Source: an uncultured Acetatifactor sp. (GTDB lineage Bacteria > Bacillota > Clostridia > Lachnospirales > Lachnospiraceae). From it: a DNA stretch of 64,000 bases. Shown piece after piece: positions 7,822 to 16,476 of this stretch. Every line of letters begins with the position of its first letter. The stretch's first letter is position 1. The notes below the pieces were generated by a model, which searched no databases, was not told where the DNA came from, and was given only the letters and a program-made list of their open reading frames with translations. Location of the stretch: positions 49,360 to 113,359 of the forward strand of contig CAJUFB010000003.1 in the NCBI GenBank assembly GCA_910585805.1, in the 5' to 3' direction. The position numbers were made by a program, and so were the translations under genes.

Positions 7822-9720
7822 ATGAAAAAGCTTAAGGATATCAGGGTCGGGATACTGCAGGTACCGGTTACCCGTATCGCCCTGTTGATTTTTGCAGATT
7901 TACTGGCTGTTTTGCTGGCTTCCGTGCTCAGCCTTTACGTGCGTTACGATTTTAAGTTTATGGATGTGCCGAGGTATTTCTGGGAGGCTATTCTGGAGTG
8001 CTATATTCCCAATGTAGTGGTGCTGTTCATTGTATTTAATATATTCAAGTTATATAAAAGCGTGTGGCGCTATGCTTCCGATACGGAACTGGTAAATAAT
8101 GCCATTGCGGTGCTCTTCTGTGCCGGAATGCAGATCATTATCTCCTGGGTCAGAGAGATCAATATGCCGGGAGACCATCCCTTTTTGCCTGACAGTCATC
8201 CATTTTTTTACGGTGTGTTTCTGTTGATCTTTACGGCGGGGATTCGGTTCAGCTATCGTATCATCAGGGTGTTCCAGAACCGCAGGCTCAGCCGCAGGAG
8301 CGGGCTGACAAAATTCAACTGTATGATAGTCGGAGCGGGAGCCGCGGGAAATGCCATTTTAAAGGAGATTGAGACCAGCCACTATCTGAATATGCATGTA
8401 TCATGCGCCATTGATGATCATCCGGGCTGTCACGGGAAATACCTGCGGGGGGTTCCCATTGCAGGCGGCAGGGAATGCATTCCGGAATGTGTGGAAAAAT
8501 ATGATATCGACGAGATCATTATCGCCATTCCTTCAGCCAGCCGTGCCACGCTGCGCCCGCTGTTGGACATCTGTAAGGAGACGGGCTGCAAGCTTCGTAT
8601 CCTGCCGGGAATGTACCAGCTGATCAACGGGGATGTGAGTGTGTCCCAGCTGCGTGAGGTGCAGATAGAGGATCTGCTGGGGAGAGACCCCATAGAGGTC
8701 AATGTGGATGATATCATCGGTTATGTCCAGGATAAGGCGGTGCTGGTAACCGGAGGAGGAGGCTCCATAGGCAGTGAATTGTGCAGGCAGATCGCCCAGC
8801 ATGAACCAAGACGGCTGATCGTGTTTGATATATACGAGAACAATGCCTATGAGCTGCAGCAGGAGCTGCAGATGAAATATCCGGATCTGAATCTGGTGGT
8901 GCTGATCGGCTCGGTGCGGAATACGGCAAGGGTTGAGGAAATATTCCGGATCTACAGGCCTCAGATCGTCTACCATGCGGCCGCCCACAAGCATGTGCCT
9001 CTGATGGAGGACAGTCCGGGGGAGGCAATTAAGAATAATGTGTTCGGCACACTGAAGGTGGCCAGGGCGGCAGATAAATACGGTGTACAGCGCTTTGTCA
9101 TGATCTCCACGGATAAGGCCGTGAATCCCACCAATATCATGGGAGCCAGTAAACGCATATGCGAAATGATAATACAAAACCAAAATCTGAAGTCCAGGAC
9201 GGAGTTTGTGGCGGTGCGTTTCGGCAATGTACTGGGCAGCAACGGCAGCGTGGTGCCTCTGTTTAAAAAACAGATTGCCCAGGGCGGGCCGGTGACAGTG
9301 ACCAGCCCGGAGATCGTCCGCTATTTTATGACCATTCCGGAGGCGGTTTCCCTGGTGCTCCAGGCGGGGGCCTATGCCAAAGGCGGCGAAATCTTTGTGC
9401 TGGACATGGGAGAGCCTATGAAAATGCTGGATATGGCGAAGAACCTGATCAAGCTTTCCGGCTTCCGGGTGGACGAGGACATCAAGATCGAATTTATCGG
9501 GCTGCGTCCAGGGGAGAAGATGTATGAAGAGCTTCTGATGAATGAGGAAGGGCTTCAGGAGACCGCCAACAGGATGATCCATATCGGCAGACCCATCGAA
9601 TTCGATTCGGAAGAATTTGAGGAACAGCTGGAGAGGCTGAATCAGATAGCCATGGCCGAGGACAGGGATATCCGCAGGATGGTGAAGGAGATTGTGCCTA
9701 CCTATCAGTATGAGGAGTAA
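7822..9720 (+). CDS. Membrane-bound nucleoside-diphosphate-sugar 4,6-dehydratase (CapD/WbpM/PglF family)
   Basis: Converts a UDP-HexNAc to a 4-keto-6-deoxy sugar, an early step toward modified sugars in surface glycans. Four hydrophobic helices occupy residues about 15-150. A first Rossmann segment (MIVGAGAAGNA) is near residue 170 and the catalytic NAD-binding motif TGGGGSIGSE near 310. The region STDKAVNPTN...MGASK near 430-444 shows the Met-x-x-x-Lys variant of the usual Tyr-x-x-x-Lys, characteristic of the large membrane members of this family. 632 residues, normal. It precedes the phosphoglycosyl transferase that would use its product. Confidence 0.9.
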   Translation: MKKLKDIRVGILQVPVTRIALLIFADLLAVLLASVLSLYVRYDFKFMDVPRYFWEAILECYIPNVVVLFIVFNIFKLYKSVWRYASDTELVNNAIAVLFCAGMQIIISWVREINMPGDHPFLPDSHPFFYGVFLLIFTAGIRFSYRIIRVFQNRRLSRRSGLTKFNCMIVGAGAAGNAILKEIETSHYLNMHVSCAIDDHPGCHGKYLRGVPIAGGRECIPECVEKYDIDEIIIAIPSASRATLRPLLDICKETGCKLRILPGMYQLINGDVSVSQLREVQIEDLLGRDPIEVNVDDIIGYVQDKAVLVTGGGGSIGSELCRQIAQHEPRRLIVFDIYENNAYELQQELQMKYPDLNLVVLIGSVRNTARVEEIFRIYRPQIVYHAAAHKHVPLMEDSPGEAIKNNVFGTLKVARAADKYGVQRFVMISTDKAVNPTNIMGASKRICEMIIQNQNLKSRTEFVAVRFGNVLGSNGSVVPLFKKQIAQGGPVTVTSPEIVRYFMTIPEAVSLVLQAGAYAKGGEIFVLDMGEPMKMLDMAKNLIKLSGFRVDEDIKIEFIGLRPGEKMYEELLMNEEGLQETANRMIHIGRPIEFDSEEFEEQLERLNQIAMAEDRDIRRMVKEIVPTYQYEE

Positions 9721-9795
9721 GATGCCTGGGGAACCGGAAGCGGTAAGAACCTCGTCCGGCGCCTTACGGATGTCGCATTTGGTGGCCGGAAATTT

Positions 9796-9897
9796 TATAC
9801 TGCAGGCAGCCAGGATTTACAGTGATGCCTCAGAGAAAGTACCCGGCTGGCGGTCTGCGGTCGGGTTGTACTGCAAATTCAATCGGTGCGCAGTATA
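9796..9897 (+). repeat. 102-bp palindromic repeat A, copy 2
   Basis: Full 102-bp copy from TATACTGCAG to GCAGTATA between the dehydratase and the phosphoglycosyl transferase. More diverged than the others (GGCAGCCAG in the first stem arm, TCAGAGAAAG in the loop), so the central stem has mismatches. Confidence 0.85.
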
Positions 9898-9950
9898 TAT
9901 TTGGAGCCGATGCCGGGCAGGACTGCTGCGGAACTTAACAGGAGAGCGAT

Positions 9951-10604
9951 ATGTACAAGAAGATAAAAAGAGGAATGGACTTTGTGATGGCGCTGATGGG
10001 ACTGATCATTCTGTCACCTGTTTTTCTGATCCTGATCATTGCCATCAAGCTGGATTCCAGAGGACCGGTGCTTTTTAAGCAGAAGCGGATGGGTATCCAT
10101 AAGACACATTTTCATATACTGAAATTCCGTACCATGCGGATCGATACCCCCAAAGATGTGCCTACCCACCTTCTGAAAAATCCCGAACAGTATATCACGA
10201 AGGTAGGCAGATTTCTGCGCAGGACCAGTCTGGACGAGCTTCCCCAGATTGTCAATATCCTGAAAGGGGATATGGCCGTGGTGGGACCCAGGCCGGCACT
10301 GTGGAATCAGTATGACCTGATCGCGGAGCGGGATAAATACGGCGCCAACGATGTGCGCCCCGGACTTACGGGCTGGGCGCAGATCAACGGAAGGGATGAG
10401 CTGGAGATTCCGGTGAAGGCGAAGCTGGACGGAGACTATACGGATGCCCTGCTGCATGGAAAAGGATTCTCAATGGACTGCCGGTGTTTTTTCGGTACTT
10501 TCCTGAGCGTATTGAGGGAGGAAGGCGTGTTGGAGGGCGGTACAGGAACCATACATGCCGCCGAAAAAGGCAGCGAAGGAAGCGGGAAGGGAACAGAGTC
10601 GTAA
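9951..10604 (+). CDS. Undecaprenyl-phosphate sugar phosphotransferase (monotopic phosphoglycosyl transferase)
   Basis: Transfers a sugar-1-phosphate from a UDP-sugar to the lipid carrier, starting glycan assembly on the inner face of the membrane. The N-terminal re-entrant helix (MALMGLIILSPVFLILI) is followed by SRGPVLFKQKRMG, the catalytic Asp-Glu pair in RRTSLDELPQ (about residues 92-101), VVGPRPALW, and RPGLTGWAQINGR. 217 residues, the size of the short PglC-type enzymes. A C-terminal tail of ~30 Gly/Glu-rich residues is extra. The start follows AACAGGAGAGCG. The upstream dehydratase is the likely source of its substrate. Confidence 0.9.
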   Translation: MYKKIKRGMDFVMALMGLIILSPVFLILIIAIKLDSRGPVLFKQKRMGIHKTHFHILKFRTMRIDTPKDVPTHLLKNPEQYITKVGRFLRRTSLDELPQIVNILKGDMAVVGPRPALWNQYDLIAERDKYGANDVRPGLTGWAQINGRDELEIPVKAKLDGDYTDALLHGKGFSMDCRCFFGTFLSVLREEGVLEGGTGTIHAAEKGSEGSGKGTES

Positions 10605-10680
10605 ATTCCGGCGGCTCTGAGTATAAAATGCAGCAGCGGCAATACAGGTTCACTGCCGAAAGATACAGGTGGATAATGGC

Positions 10681-12456
10681 ATGAAACGGATATTGGTGAC
10701 AGGTAAAAACAGTTATATCGGTACGGCGTTTCTTCAGTATGGAGAGAGGCATTATCCCGAAGCATTCCGGATTGACACGGTCAGCATGCGGGATGGGACC
10801 TGGCGGGATATGGATTTATCAGTGTATGACGCCGTATTGCATGTGGCGGGAATCGCCCACGCGGATATCGGGCATGCGTCTGAGGAAATGAAGCGCAGGT
10901 ACTATGAGGTCAACACCAATCTGACTTTGGAGGCGGCGGGCAGGGCAAAAGCGGCGGGAGTAAGACAGTTTGTCTTCATGAGTTCCATGATTGTGTACGG
11001 CGGTCAGGAGTATGTGACAAAGGACACGGTTCCGGCTCCGGCAAATTTTTACGGCGACAGCAAGTGGAAGGCAGATCAGGGTGTGAGGGATCTGGCGGAC
11101 GAAACATTTCAGGTTGCGGTGCTGCGGCCGCCTGTGATTTATGGGAAGGGAAGCAGGGGGAATTATCCTGTGCTGGCCAAAATGGCGAAGAAGCTGCCGG
11201 TTTTTCCCAGGGTGAACAACAGCCGTTCCATGCTTTATATAGAAAATCTCTGTGAATTTCTGTGCCGCATTATGCTGGAAGGAGGCGGCGGTGTCTTTTT
11301 TCCCCGGAACAGAGAAACGGTTAGTACCAGCGAACTGGTAAAGGCGATTGCGGAATGTGCAGGGCACAAAATCCGGATAACATCCATGCTGGCGCCGTTT
11401 GTATCCCTGGGGAAGCATGTTCCCGGCAAGACAGGAGACTTGTGCAGGAAGGCCTTTGGCAGCAGCTGTTATGAGCCGGGGATGGGCGAGACGGATTGGG
11501 ACTATCAGGTGGCGGATTGGAAGGAGTCTGTCAGGAGGACGGAAGCGCCAAAGGCAGGGAGCGCGGGAGAAAAGACAGGGCAGTCGGAGGAGGGAAACAC
11601 GGGCGAAAGGGGACAGCAATCGGAAGCGCCGGAGCCGGGAAGCACGGAAGAAAGAATACGGCGGATGCAAAGGCTGAACAGGGGAGAGGACCCGGGAAGT
11701 GCAGGCCGGAATCAGCCGCTGGTATCCATCACGACAGTTACACATAACAGCGAAAAAACCCTTGCCAGAACCCTGGAATCCGTCCTGAATCAGACCTACG
11801 GTCATATCGAATATCTGATTATAGACGGTCTTTCCAATGACTGCACCGTGGACATTGCGGAAAGCTATCGGGAAAAGTTTGCGGCAAAAGGAATTGCCTA
11901 CACCATTGTATCAGAGGCGGACTGCGGCATGTACGATGCCATCAACAAGGGAATCCGCCTTTCCCATGGCACCATAATAGGCAATATCAATTCGGATGAC
12001 TGGTACGAGACAGAGGCTGTGGAAAAGGCGGTCCGCTTTCTGGAGGAAAGAGGCTGTGATTATATGTATGCGGACCTTCGGATGATGAAAACGGATGGGA
12101 CAAGTTTTATCAAACAGGCGAAACGTCAGAAGATTGCCACTTCCAGAGGGTGGAACCACCCCACACAGTTTGCCAGAAGAGAGCTGCATCTGCAATACCC
12201 CTATAAGCTGGAAAGCCTGCATGATGATTTTGATTTTTTCCTGAAAGTAAGAAAATCGCAATTCCGTATCGGCGTACTGAATGAAACCCTTGCCAATTTT
12301 ACCATGGAGGGTATCAGTCATGAGAGAACCCTGAAAGCGGCAGCGGCAAGAGGGAAATGCAGATATCGGATTTACCGGAATAACGGATACAGCAGGTGGT
12401 ATCTGCTGGAATGCGTTTTGATAGAAGGAGCCAAGTTTATATTGCATTTTATATAA
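10681..12456 (+). CDS. Fusion: NAD-dependent sugar epimerase/reductase plus GT2 glycosyltransferase
   Basis: 591 residues with two enzymes in one chain. Residues 1-280 are an extended short-chain dehydrogenase domain: VTGKNSYIG at 6-14, catalytic Tyr124-x-x-x-Lys128 (FYGDSKWK) and VLRPPVIYG. Residues 283-344 are a low-complexity Glu/Gly/Ser/Arg linker with degenerate repeats of the EAPKAGS type. Residues 346-591 are a GT-A family 2 transferase: VSITTVTHNSEKTL, Asp-rich site NINSDDWY at 436-442. The frame is unbroken across the junction. The ATG at 10681 is preferred to a GTG at 10669 because AGGTGG is 8 bp upstream. The product sugar and acceptor are unknown; position suggests it modifies and transfers a sugar in the same surface glycan. 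Confidence 0.85.
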   Translation: MKRILVTGKNSYIGTAFLQYGERHYPEAFRIDTVSMRDGTWRDMDLSVYDAVLHVAGIAHADIGHASEEMKRRYYEVNTNLTLEAAGRAKAAGVRQFVFMSSMIVYGGQEYVTKDTVPAPANFYGDSKWKADQGVRDLADETFQVAVLRPPVIYGKGSRGNYPVLAKMAKKLPVFPRVNNSRSMLYIENLCEFLCRIMLEGGGGVFFPRNRETVSTSELVKAIAECAGHKIRITSMLAPFVSLGKHVPGKTGDLCRKAFGSSCYEPGMGETDWDYQVADWKESVRRTEAPKAGSAGEKTGQSEEGNTGERGQQSEAPEPGSTEERIRRMQRLNRGEDPGSAGRNQPLVSITTVTHNSEKTLARTLESVLNQTYGHIEYLIIDGLSNDCTVDIAESYREKFAAKGIAYTIVSEADCGMYDAINKGIRLSHGTIIGNINSDDWYETEAVEKAVRFLEERGCDYMYADLRMMKTDGTSFIKQAKRQKIATSRGWNHPTQFARRELHLQYPYKLESLHDDFDFFLKVRKSQFRIGVLNETLANFTMEGISHERTLKAAAARGKCRYRIYRNNGYSRWYLLECVLIEGAKFILHFI

Positions 12457-12531
12457 TACGGTATTGTATGGAAGCGTTCCGTAAGAGGCATATAATTGCA
12501 ATAGGAAAATGTTGGATAGCGGGATGGAAAC

Positions 12532-13770
12532 ATGAGAATACTACAAATTAACAGTCATTACAACCAGGGCGGCGCCGCCCGCATTGTTGCATGCATTCAC
12601 CGACAGCTTTCTGCCCGCGGGCAGGAATCCCATGTGGCATACGGCAGAGGGCAGAAGGGGGAAGAGGGTACATACCGCTTCAATACGGTGCCGGAAGTCC
12701 TGCTTTCCGCCGCCTGCAGCCGCTTTCTTGGAAAAAACGGCTGGTACAACAGGGCGGCCACCCGCAGGCTGCTTTCGTTTATGGAAAGAGTAGAGCCGGA
12801 TGTGATACACCTGCATGCCCTGCACGGATATTATCTGAATTTTCCCATGTTATTTGACTACATTAACAGCAGGGAGATTCCCTGTGTCTGGACCTTCCAC
12901 GACTGCCACGCCTTTACGGGGAACTGCGGCTACTTTTTTGACTGTGAAAAGTGGAAGACAGGCTGCGGCAGCTGCCCTTATCTGAAAAATTATCCCGCGA
13001 GCCAGTGGTTTGACCGCACCGGGGTCATGTGGCGGCAGAAGCGGGAACTGTTTACCCAGGGAACGAAGAAGGTCATCGTGACCCCTTCCCTTTGGCTGAC
13101 GGAACAGGCGAAACAGTCCTGTTTCGGAAAATATCCGTGCATTACCATACACAACGGGATTGACACAAAGCAGGTTTTTTACCCCAGAGACAGGCGGGCC
13201 TGCCGGGAAAAATACGGGTTTGGCCGGGAGGAGAAGCTGATTCTGGGAATCGCCGTGGGCTATCGGGATGAGCGCAAGGGCGCAAAATATATCATACAGC
13301 TGGCGAAAAATCTGGGTTCCGGGGCGAAAGTAATCCTCATCGGCTGGAACCGGGAAAACGATTGCCTACTGGTGGGAAGCGACGGCAAAAAAATCGCGGA
13401 TAACATTGTCACCATTCCCAATACTTCCGACGCGGATATGCTGGCGGAATACTACAGCATGGCGGATGTGTTTGTCATTCCGTCCCTGGCGGAGAACTAT
13501 GCCACCACCACCCTGGAGGCCATGGCCTGCGGCACCCCGGCGGTAGGCTTCGATGTGGGCGGCATACCGGAGCAGTTAACGGGAGGCAGGGGCATAGCGG
13601 TAAAGGCAGGTGACCAGGCCCGGTTTGATGCGGCGGTGGAAAGCGTGCTCACGGGACAGGCAGGGCTGATGGACAGAGAGGCCCTGTCAGCCGCCGTCCG
13701 GGAGGAGAATTCCACGGAGCGGATGACGGAAGCGTATGAGCGGATCTACAGAGAGCTGCATGGGGATTGA
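12532..13770 (+). CDS. GT4-family glycosyltransferase
   Basis: 412-residue GT-B transferase that adds a sugar from a nucleotide donor to a lipid-linked acceptor, probably at the inner membrane face. The N-terminal domain starts MRILQINSHYNQGGAARIV, with WTFHDCHAFTGNCGYFFDC in its middle, a Cys-rich segment seen in WcaC-like members. The C-terminal domain has the EX7E motif in AENYATTTLE (about residues 320-329) and GTPAVGFDVGGIPE. Same strand as its neighbours. Confidence 0.88.
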   Translation: MRILQINSHYNQGGAARIVACIHRQLSARGQESHVAYGRGQKGEEGTYRFNTVPEVLLSAACSRFLGKNGWYNRAATRRLLSFMERVEPDVIHLHALHGYYLNFPMLFDYINSREIPCVWTFHDCHAFTGNCGYFFDCEKWKTGCGSCPYLKNYPASQWFDRTGVMWRQKRELFTQGTKKVIVTPSLWLTEQAKQSCFGKYPCITIHNGIDTKQVFYPRDRRACREKYGFGREEKLILGIAVGYRDERKGAKYIIQLAKNLGSGAKVILIGWNRENDCLLVGSDGKKIADNIVTIPNTSDADMLAEYYSMADVFVIPSLAENYATTTLEAMACGTPAVGFDVGGIPEQLTGGRGIAVKAGDQARFDAAVESVLTGQAGLMDREALSAAVREENSTERMTEAYERIYRELHGD

Positions 13771-13777
13771 GGAGATG

Positions 13778-13839
13778 CCGACCGCCAGCCAGGTATTTTC
13801 CCGGAGGCATCACTGTAAATCCTGGCGGTCTGCAGTATA
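13778..13839 (-). repeat. Partial repeat A copy (about 62 bp)
   Basis: Contains only the central stem-loop part of repeat A in reverse orientation (GACCGCCAGCCAGG ... CTGCAGTATA). The outer arm with the GGTTG/CAACC hairpin is missing. It starts about 8 bp after the stop of the GT4 gene. Confidence 0.8.
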
Positions 13840-13948
13840 GCTTTCAGCCAAAGTAAGGGTAATTGTGGTGTTTGCGATAGTATCAGGGAAAGCCTGTGCC
13901 CATATGAAGGGCAGGAAAGCGGCTGCAGGTCGGAGAGGAGAGGGAAGC

Positions 13949-14905
13949 ATGACTGCATCGGTGTGCATGGGTATTTATAACGGAGCGGAATATCTGGAAG
14001 CGCAGCTGGAGAGTATCCGGAACCAGACAAAAGCGCCGGATGAGGTTATTCTGTGTGAGGACGGCTCTTTGGACCGCAGCGGGGAAATCGCGGAAGCATT
14101 TATAAAGCGCCATGGGCTTTCGGGGCGCTGGAAGCTGTGCCGGAACCGGGAGCGGAAAGGGTATCCGGGGAATTTTTACCATGCTATGAGCCTGTGTACC
14201 ATGGATGTGGTTTTTCTGGCGGACCAGGATGATATCTGGGCGGCCAGTAAAATGGATGAAATGTGTAAGACGCTGGAAACATATCCGGAAGCGAAGTGCG
14301 TATGCTGTAAGTTTGGGCTGATAGACGGGGAGGGAAAGGATATTCATTCCCTGATGCAGCCCGCCGTCAGTCATGGCACGGGCAATGCCAGGGAAGTCTC
14401 CATTGGGGATGTGTTCTACAAATGCGAGTGGCCGGGAATGGTTATGGCATACAGGCGGGCGTGGTTTGAAGAAAAAGTCCGGGAGCGTCGTCCGGGGCAG
14501 GATTCCCGGCTTCCCCACGATTTTCTGGTCAGCGCCCTGGCGGCGGAGGACGAGGGCTTTCTGCAGATAGACAGCGAACTGGCCTACCATAGAAGACACG
14601 AACATAATACAGGCCGGGAGGAGCACCGCCTGGGCAGGCTGCTCAACCGGCGGCGCAAGCTTCAGGAGATAGAGAAATACAACAGTCTTCTGGACATTTT
14701 CCGGGAGGAAGGGGTATTGTCTTCCGAAGAGGCGCTCAGGACGCTGGAGGAGAAAAGAAAGGTAATGGGAGAGCGGTATGAAGCGCTGCTCTCCCGGCGG
14801 ATGACAAGAGTGGCGGCAAATGCCTGGCGGAACCGCAGGATGGTGCGGCCGGCTACGGTGCTTTGCGATCTGGTATTGTGCCTCGGAAAAGATTCGAAAA
14901 TCTGA
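13949..14905 (+). CDS. GT2-family glycosyltransferase
   Basis: 318 residues. The N-terminal GT-A fold begins VCMGIYNGAEYLEAQLESI, with CEDGSLDRS and the metal-binding FLADQDDIWA, as in rhamnosyl- or similar transferases of surface polysaccharides. The start at 13949 follows GGAGAGGAGAGGGAAGC; an upstream in-frame start at 13865 has no comparable site. It is the last gene of the glycan group on this strand. Donor and acceptor cannot be read from the sequence. Confidence 0.87.
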   Translation: MTASVCMGIYNGAEYLEAQLESIRNQTKAPDEVILCEDGSLDRSGEIAEAFIKRHGLSGRWKLCRNRERKGYPGNFYHAMSLCTMDVVFLADQDDIWAASKMDEMCKTLETYPEAKCVCCKFGLIDGEGKDIHSLMQPAVSHGTGNAREVSIGDVFYKCEWPGMVMAYRRAWFEEKVRERRPGQDSRLPHDFLVSALAAEDEGFLQIDSELAYHRRHEHNTGREEHRLGRLLNRRRKLQEIEKYNSLLDIFREEGVLSSEEALRTLEEKRKVMGERYEALLSRRMTRVAANAWRNRRMVRPATVLCDLVLCLGKDSKI

Positions 14906-14918
14906 CGCAGGCGGCTGT

Positions 14919-15737
14919 CTAAAGTGCTGACGGATTCTTTCTTACCCGGGCAAGCGCCAGGCTCACTATTATGCCCAGCACACCGGGAATGACGGATTCC
15001 AGTGTATTTCTGACGATGGCTCGTTTCAGGGTTTCAAAGCTGTCCATGTAGTACAGCCAGAGATCGTAATTTACCGTCAGGAAGATGCCCGTTATGTTCA
15101 GGCACAGCAGCCAACGGCAGTTTTGCTTCTTTTTAATGATACATCCCAGATTATAGAGGAAAAAGGCAACCTGGGCCGTAAACAGGACAGCCATCTGTAT
15201 ATTCAGAAAAGGACCTGTCTTTTGCAGTTCCATTCCGAAAATGGTTTCCACATCCGGCTTCAGCTGCATTGCAAAATACAGGAAGAGCAGGATAGAGTAG
15301 ACGGACATGACGAAGGACACTGCCCCGCACAGACAGGCTCTCCTGCCCGGAGACTGCTGCTCCCTGTGCCTCAGCCCGGAGAGCAGGATGAGGACGATAC
15401 AGAAGGCTTCCAGCACCCAGGGACGGTTAAACATGGCATACCCCGCGTTATGCGCCAGAAACAGTTCAATGCCGTAGAAAACCAAAACCAACAGGATTCC
15501 GTAATTGACTACACGGTGGAAGTCAAGTTTCCGCTTTATTTTTTTCAGCCCGTCCAGCCCCTTCTGCTCCAGCTTTTCCCCGGAGAGGGCATTGTTCCGC
15601 AGGCGCGCCGCAATCAGGCGGCATTCCCCGCATTCCTCCAGATGCGCTTCCACGCACTCTTTTGTCGCCTGGGAGCACACTTCGTCCACATAGGACGGAA
15701 TCAAATCTCTGATGATGTCGCAATTCATTTTTTCCAT
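14919..15737 (-). CDS. Anti-sigma factor with zinc-finger domain
   Basis: About 272 residues. The N-terminus has the anti-sigma zinc-finger signature His-x3-Cys-x2-Cys (HLEECGEC) in a helical domain that should bind the sigma factor. The remainder has about six hydrophobic helices, so it is a membrane protein. It overlaps the sigma gene; the ATG at 15737 is preferred over 15743 because GAGGAGG is 7 bp upstream. Signal sensed is unknown. Confidence 0.82.
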   Translation of the reverse strand: MEKMNCDIIRDLIPSYVDEVCSQATKECVEAHLEECGECRLIAARLRNNALSGEKLEQKGLDGLKKIKRKLDFHRVVNYGILLVLVFYGIELFLAHNAGYAMFNRPWVLEAFCIVLILLSGLRHREQQSPGRRACLCGAVSFVMSVYSILLFLYFAMQLKPDVETIFGMELQKTGPFLNIQMAVLFTAQVAFFLYNLGCIIKKKQNCRWLLCLNITGIFLTVNYDLWLYYMDSFETLKRAIVRNTLESVIPGVLGIIVSLALARVRKNPSAL

Positions 15738-15739
15738 AG

Positions 15740-16207
15740 TCATACCTCCTCGTCAATCAATATCAATTTTGCGCGGTAGAACGTAACCCGCGCCCAGTTT
15801 TCGCTCTTTCCCAGCACCCGGCCGATTTCCCGGTAGGACAGGCCTCCCAGCACCCGCAGCTCCACGGTTTTTCTTGTGTCAGAAGGGAGGCTCTGCAGTT
15901 TTTCCCACACGTCTGCCAGTTCTACCCTTGCGAGGGCGTGCCGTTCGGTATCGTGGCCGGATTCCAGGGTTTCGTCCAGTTCTTCCAGCCGGGCGCGGTT
16001 GGTTTTGGACCAGTGCTGGTAGAGCAGGTGTTTTGCAATCTGGCACAGCCAGGTAGAGAGTTTACAGCTTTTGTCATAGCTGTTCAGAGACTCGATTGCC
16101 CTTAAAAAAGTCTCCTGCATCAAATCCAGGGCCAGCTCCTTATCATGGCATCTGGCATACAGAAATTGAAATACAATCTGTGAATACTGCTGATATAATT
16201 CATCCAT
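15740..16207 (-). CDS. ECF-type RNA polymerase sigma factor
   Basis: 155 residues with sigma region 2 (LDLMQETFLRAIESL, then STWLCQIAKHLLYQHW) and region 4 (LPSDTRKTVELRVLGGLSYREIGRVLG). Start after AGAAAGGAGGAACGC. It is translationally linked to the downstream anti-sigma gene. The pair is divergent from the P-type ATPase gene 270 bp away, which is a plausible but unproven target. Confidence 0.92.
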   Translation of the reverse strand: MDELYQQYSQIVFQFLYARCHDKELALDLMQETFLRAIESLNSYDKSCKLSTWLCQIAKHLLYQHWSKTNRARLEELDETLESGHDTERHALARVELADVWEKLQSLPSDTRKTVELRVLGGLSYREIGRVLGKSENWARVTFYRAKLILIDEEV

Positions 16208-16476
16208 GCGTTCCTCCTTTCTGACTCTTTTATCCGTTTTCAGAGGATTTCGTTACAGGGAAATGGAAAATATTTTTCTGGTCAAAAAACAGAGAAACAA
16301 ATCCGAGCCATCATACTACATTTTTGCCGCAAATTCAAGAATCCTCGCCCTGTTGGCGATATTTCCTGCTGTTTTGCCAGTCATGCTCGTGAGCGCAGTC
16401 ATTTGCCGTTTTATGGACATACTTTGCGTTTGACGGGCATAAACTTTCAATGCAAACAAGCTTGGGGAGGTTTCAT

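Noticed and set aside
7822..14905. Complete capsule locus
   Set aside because: No flippase, polymerase or chain-length genes are present in this stretch, so only part of an assembly pathway can be claimed.
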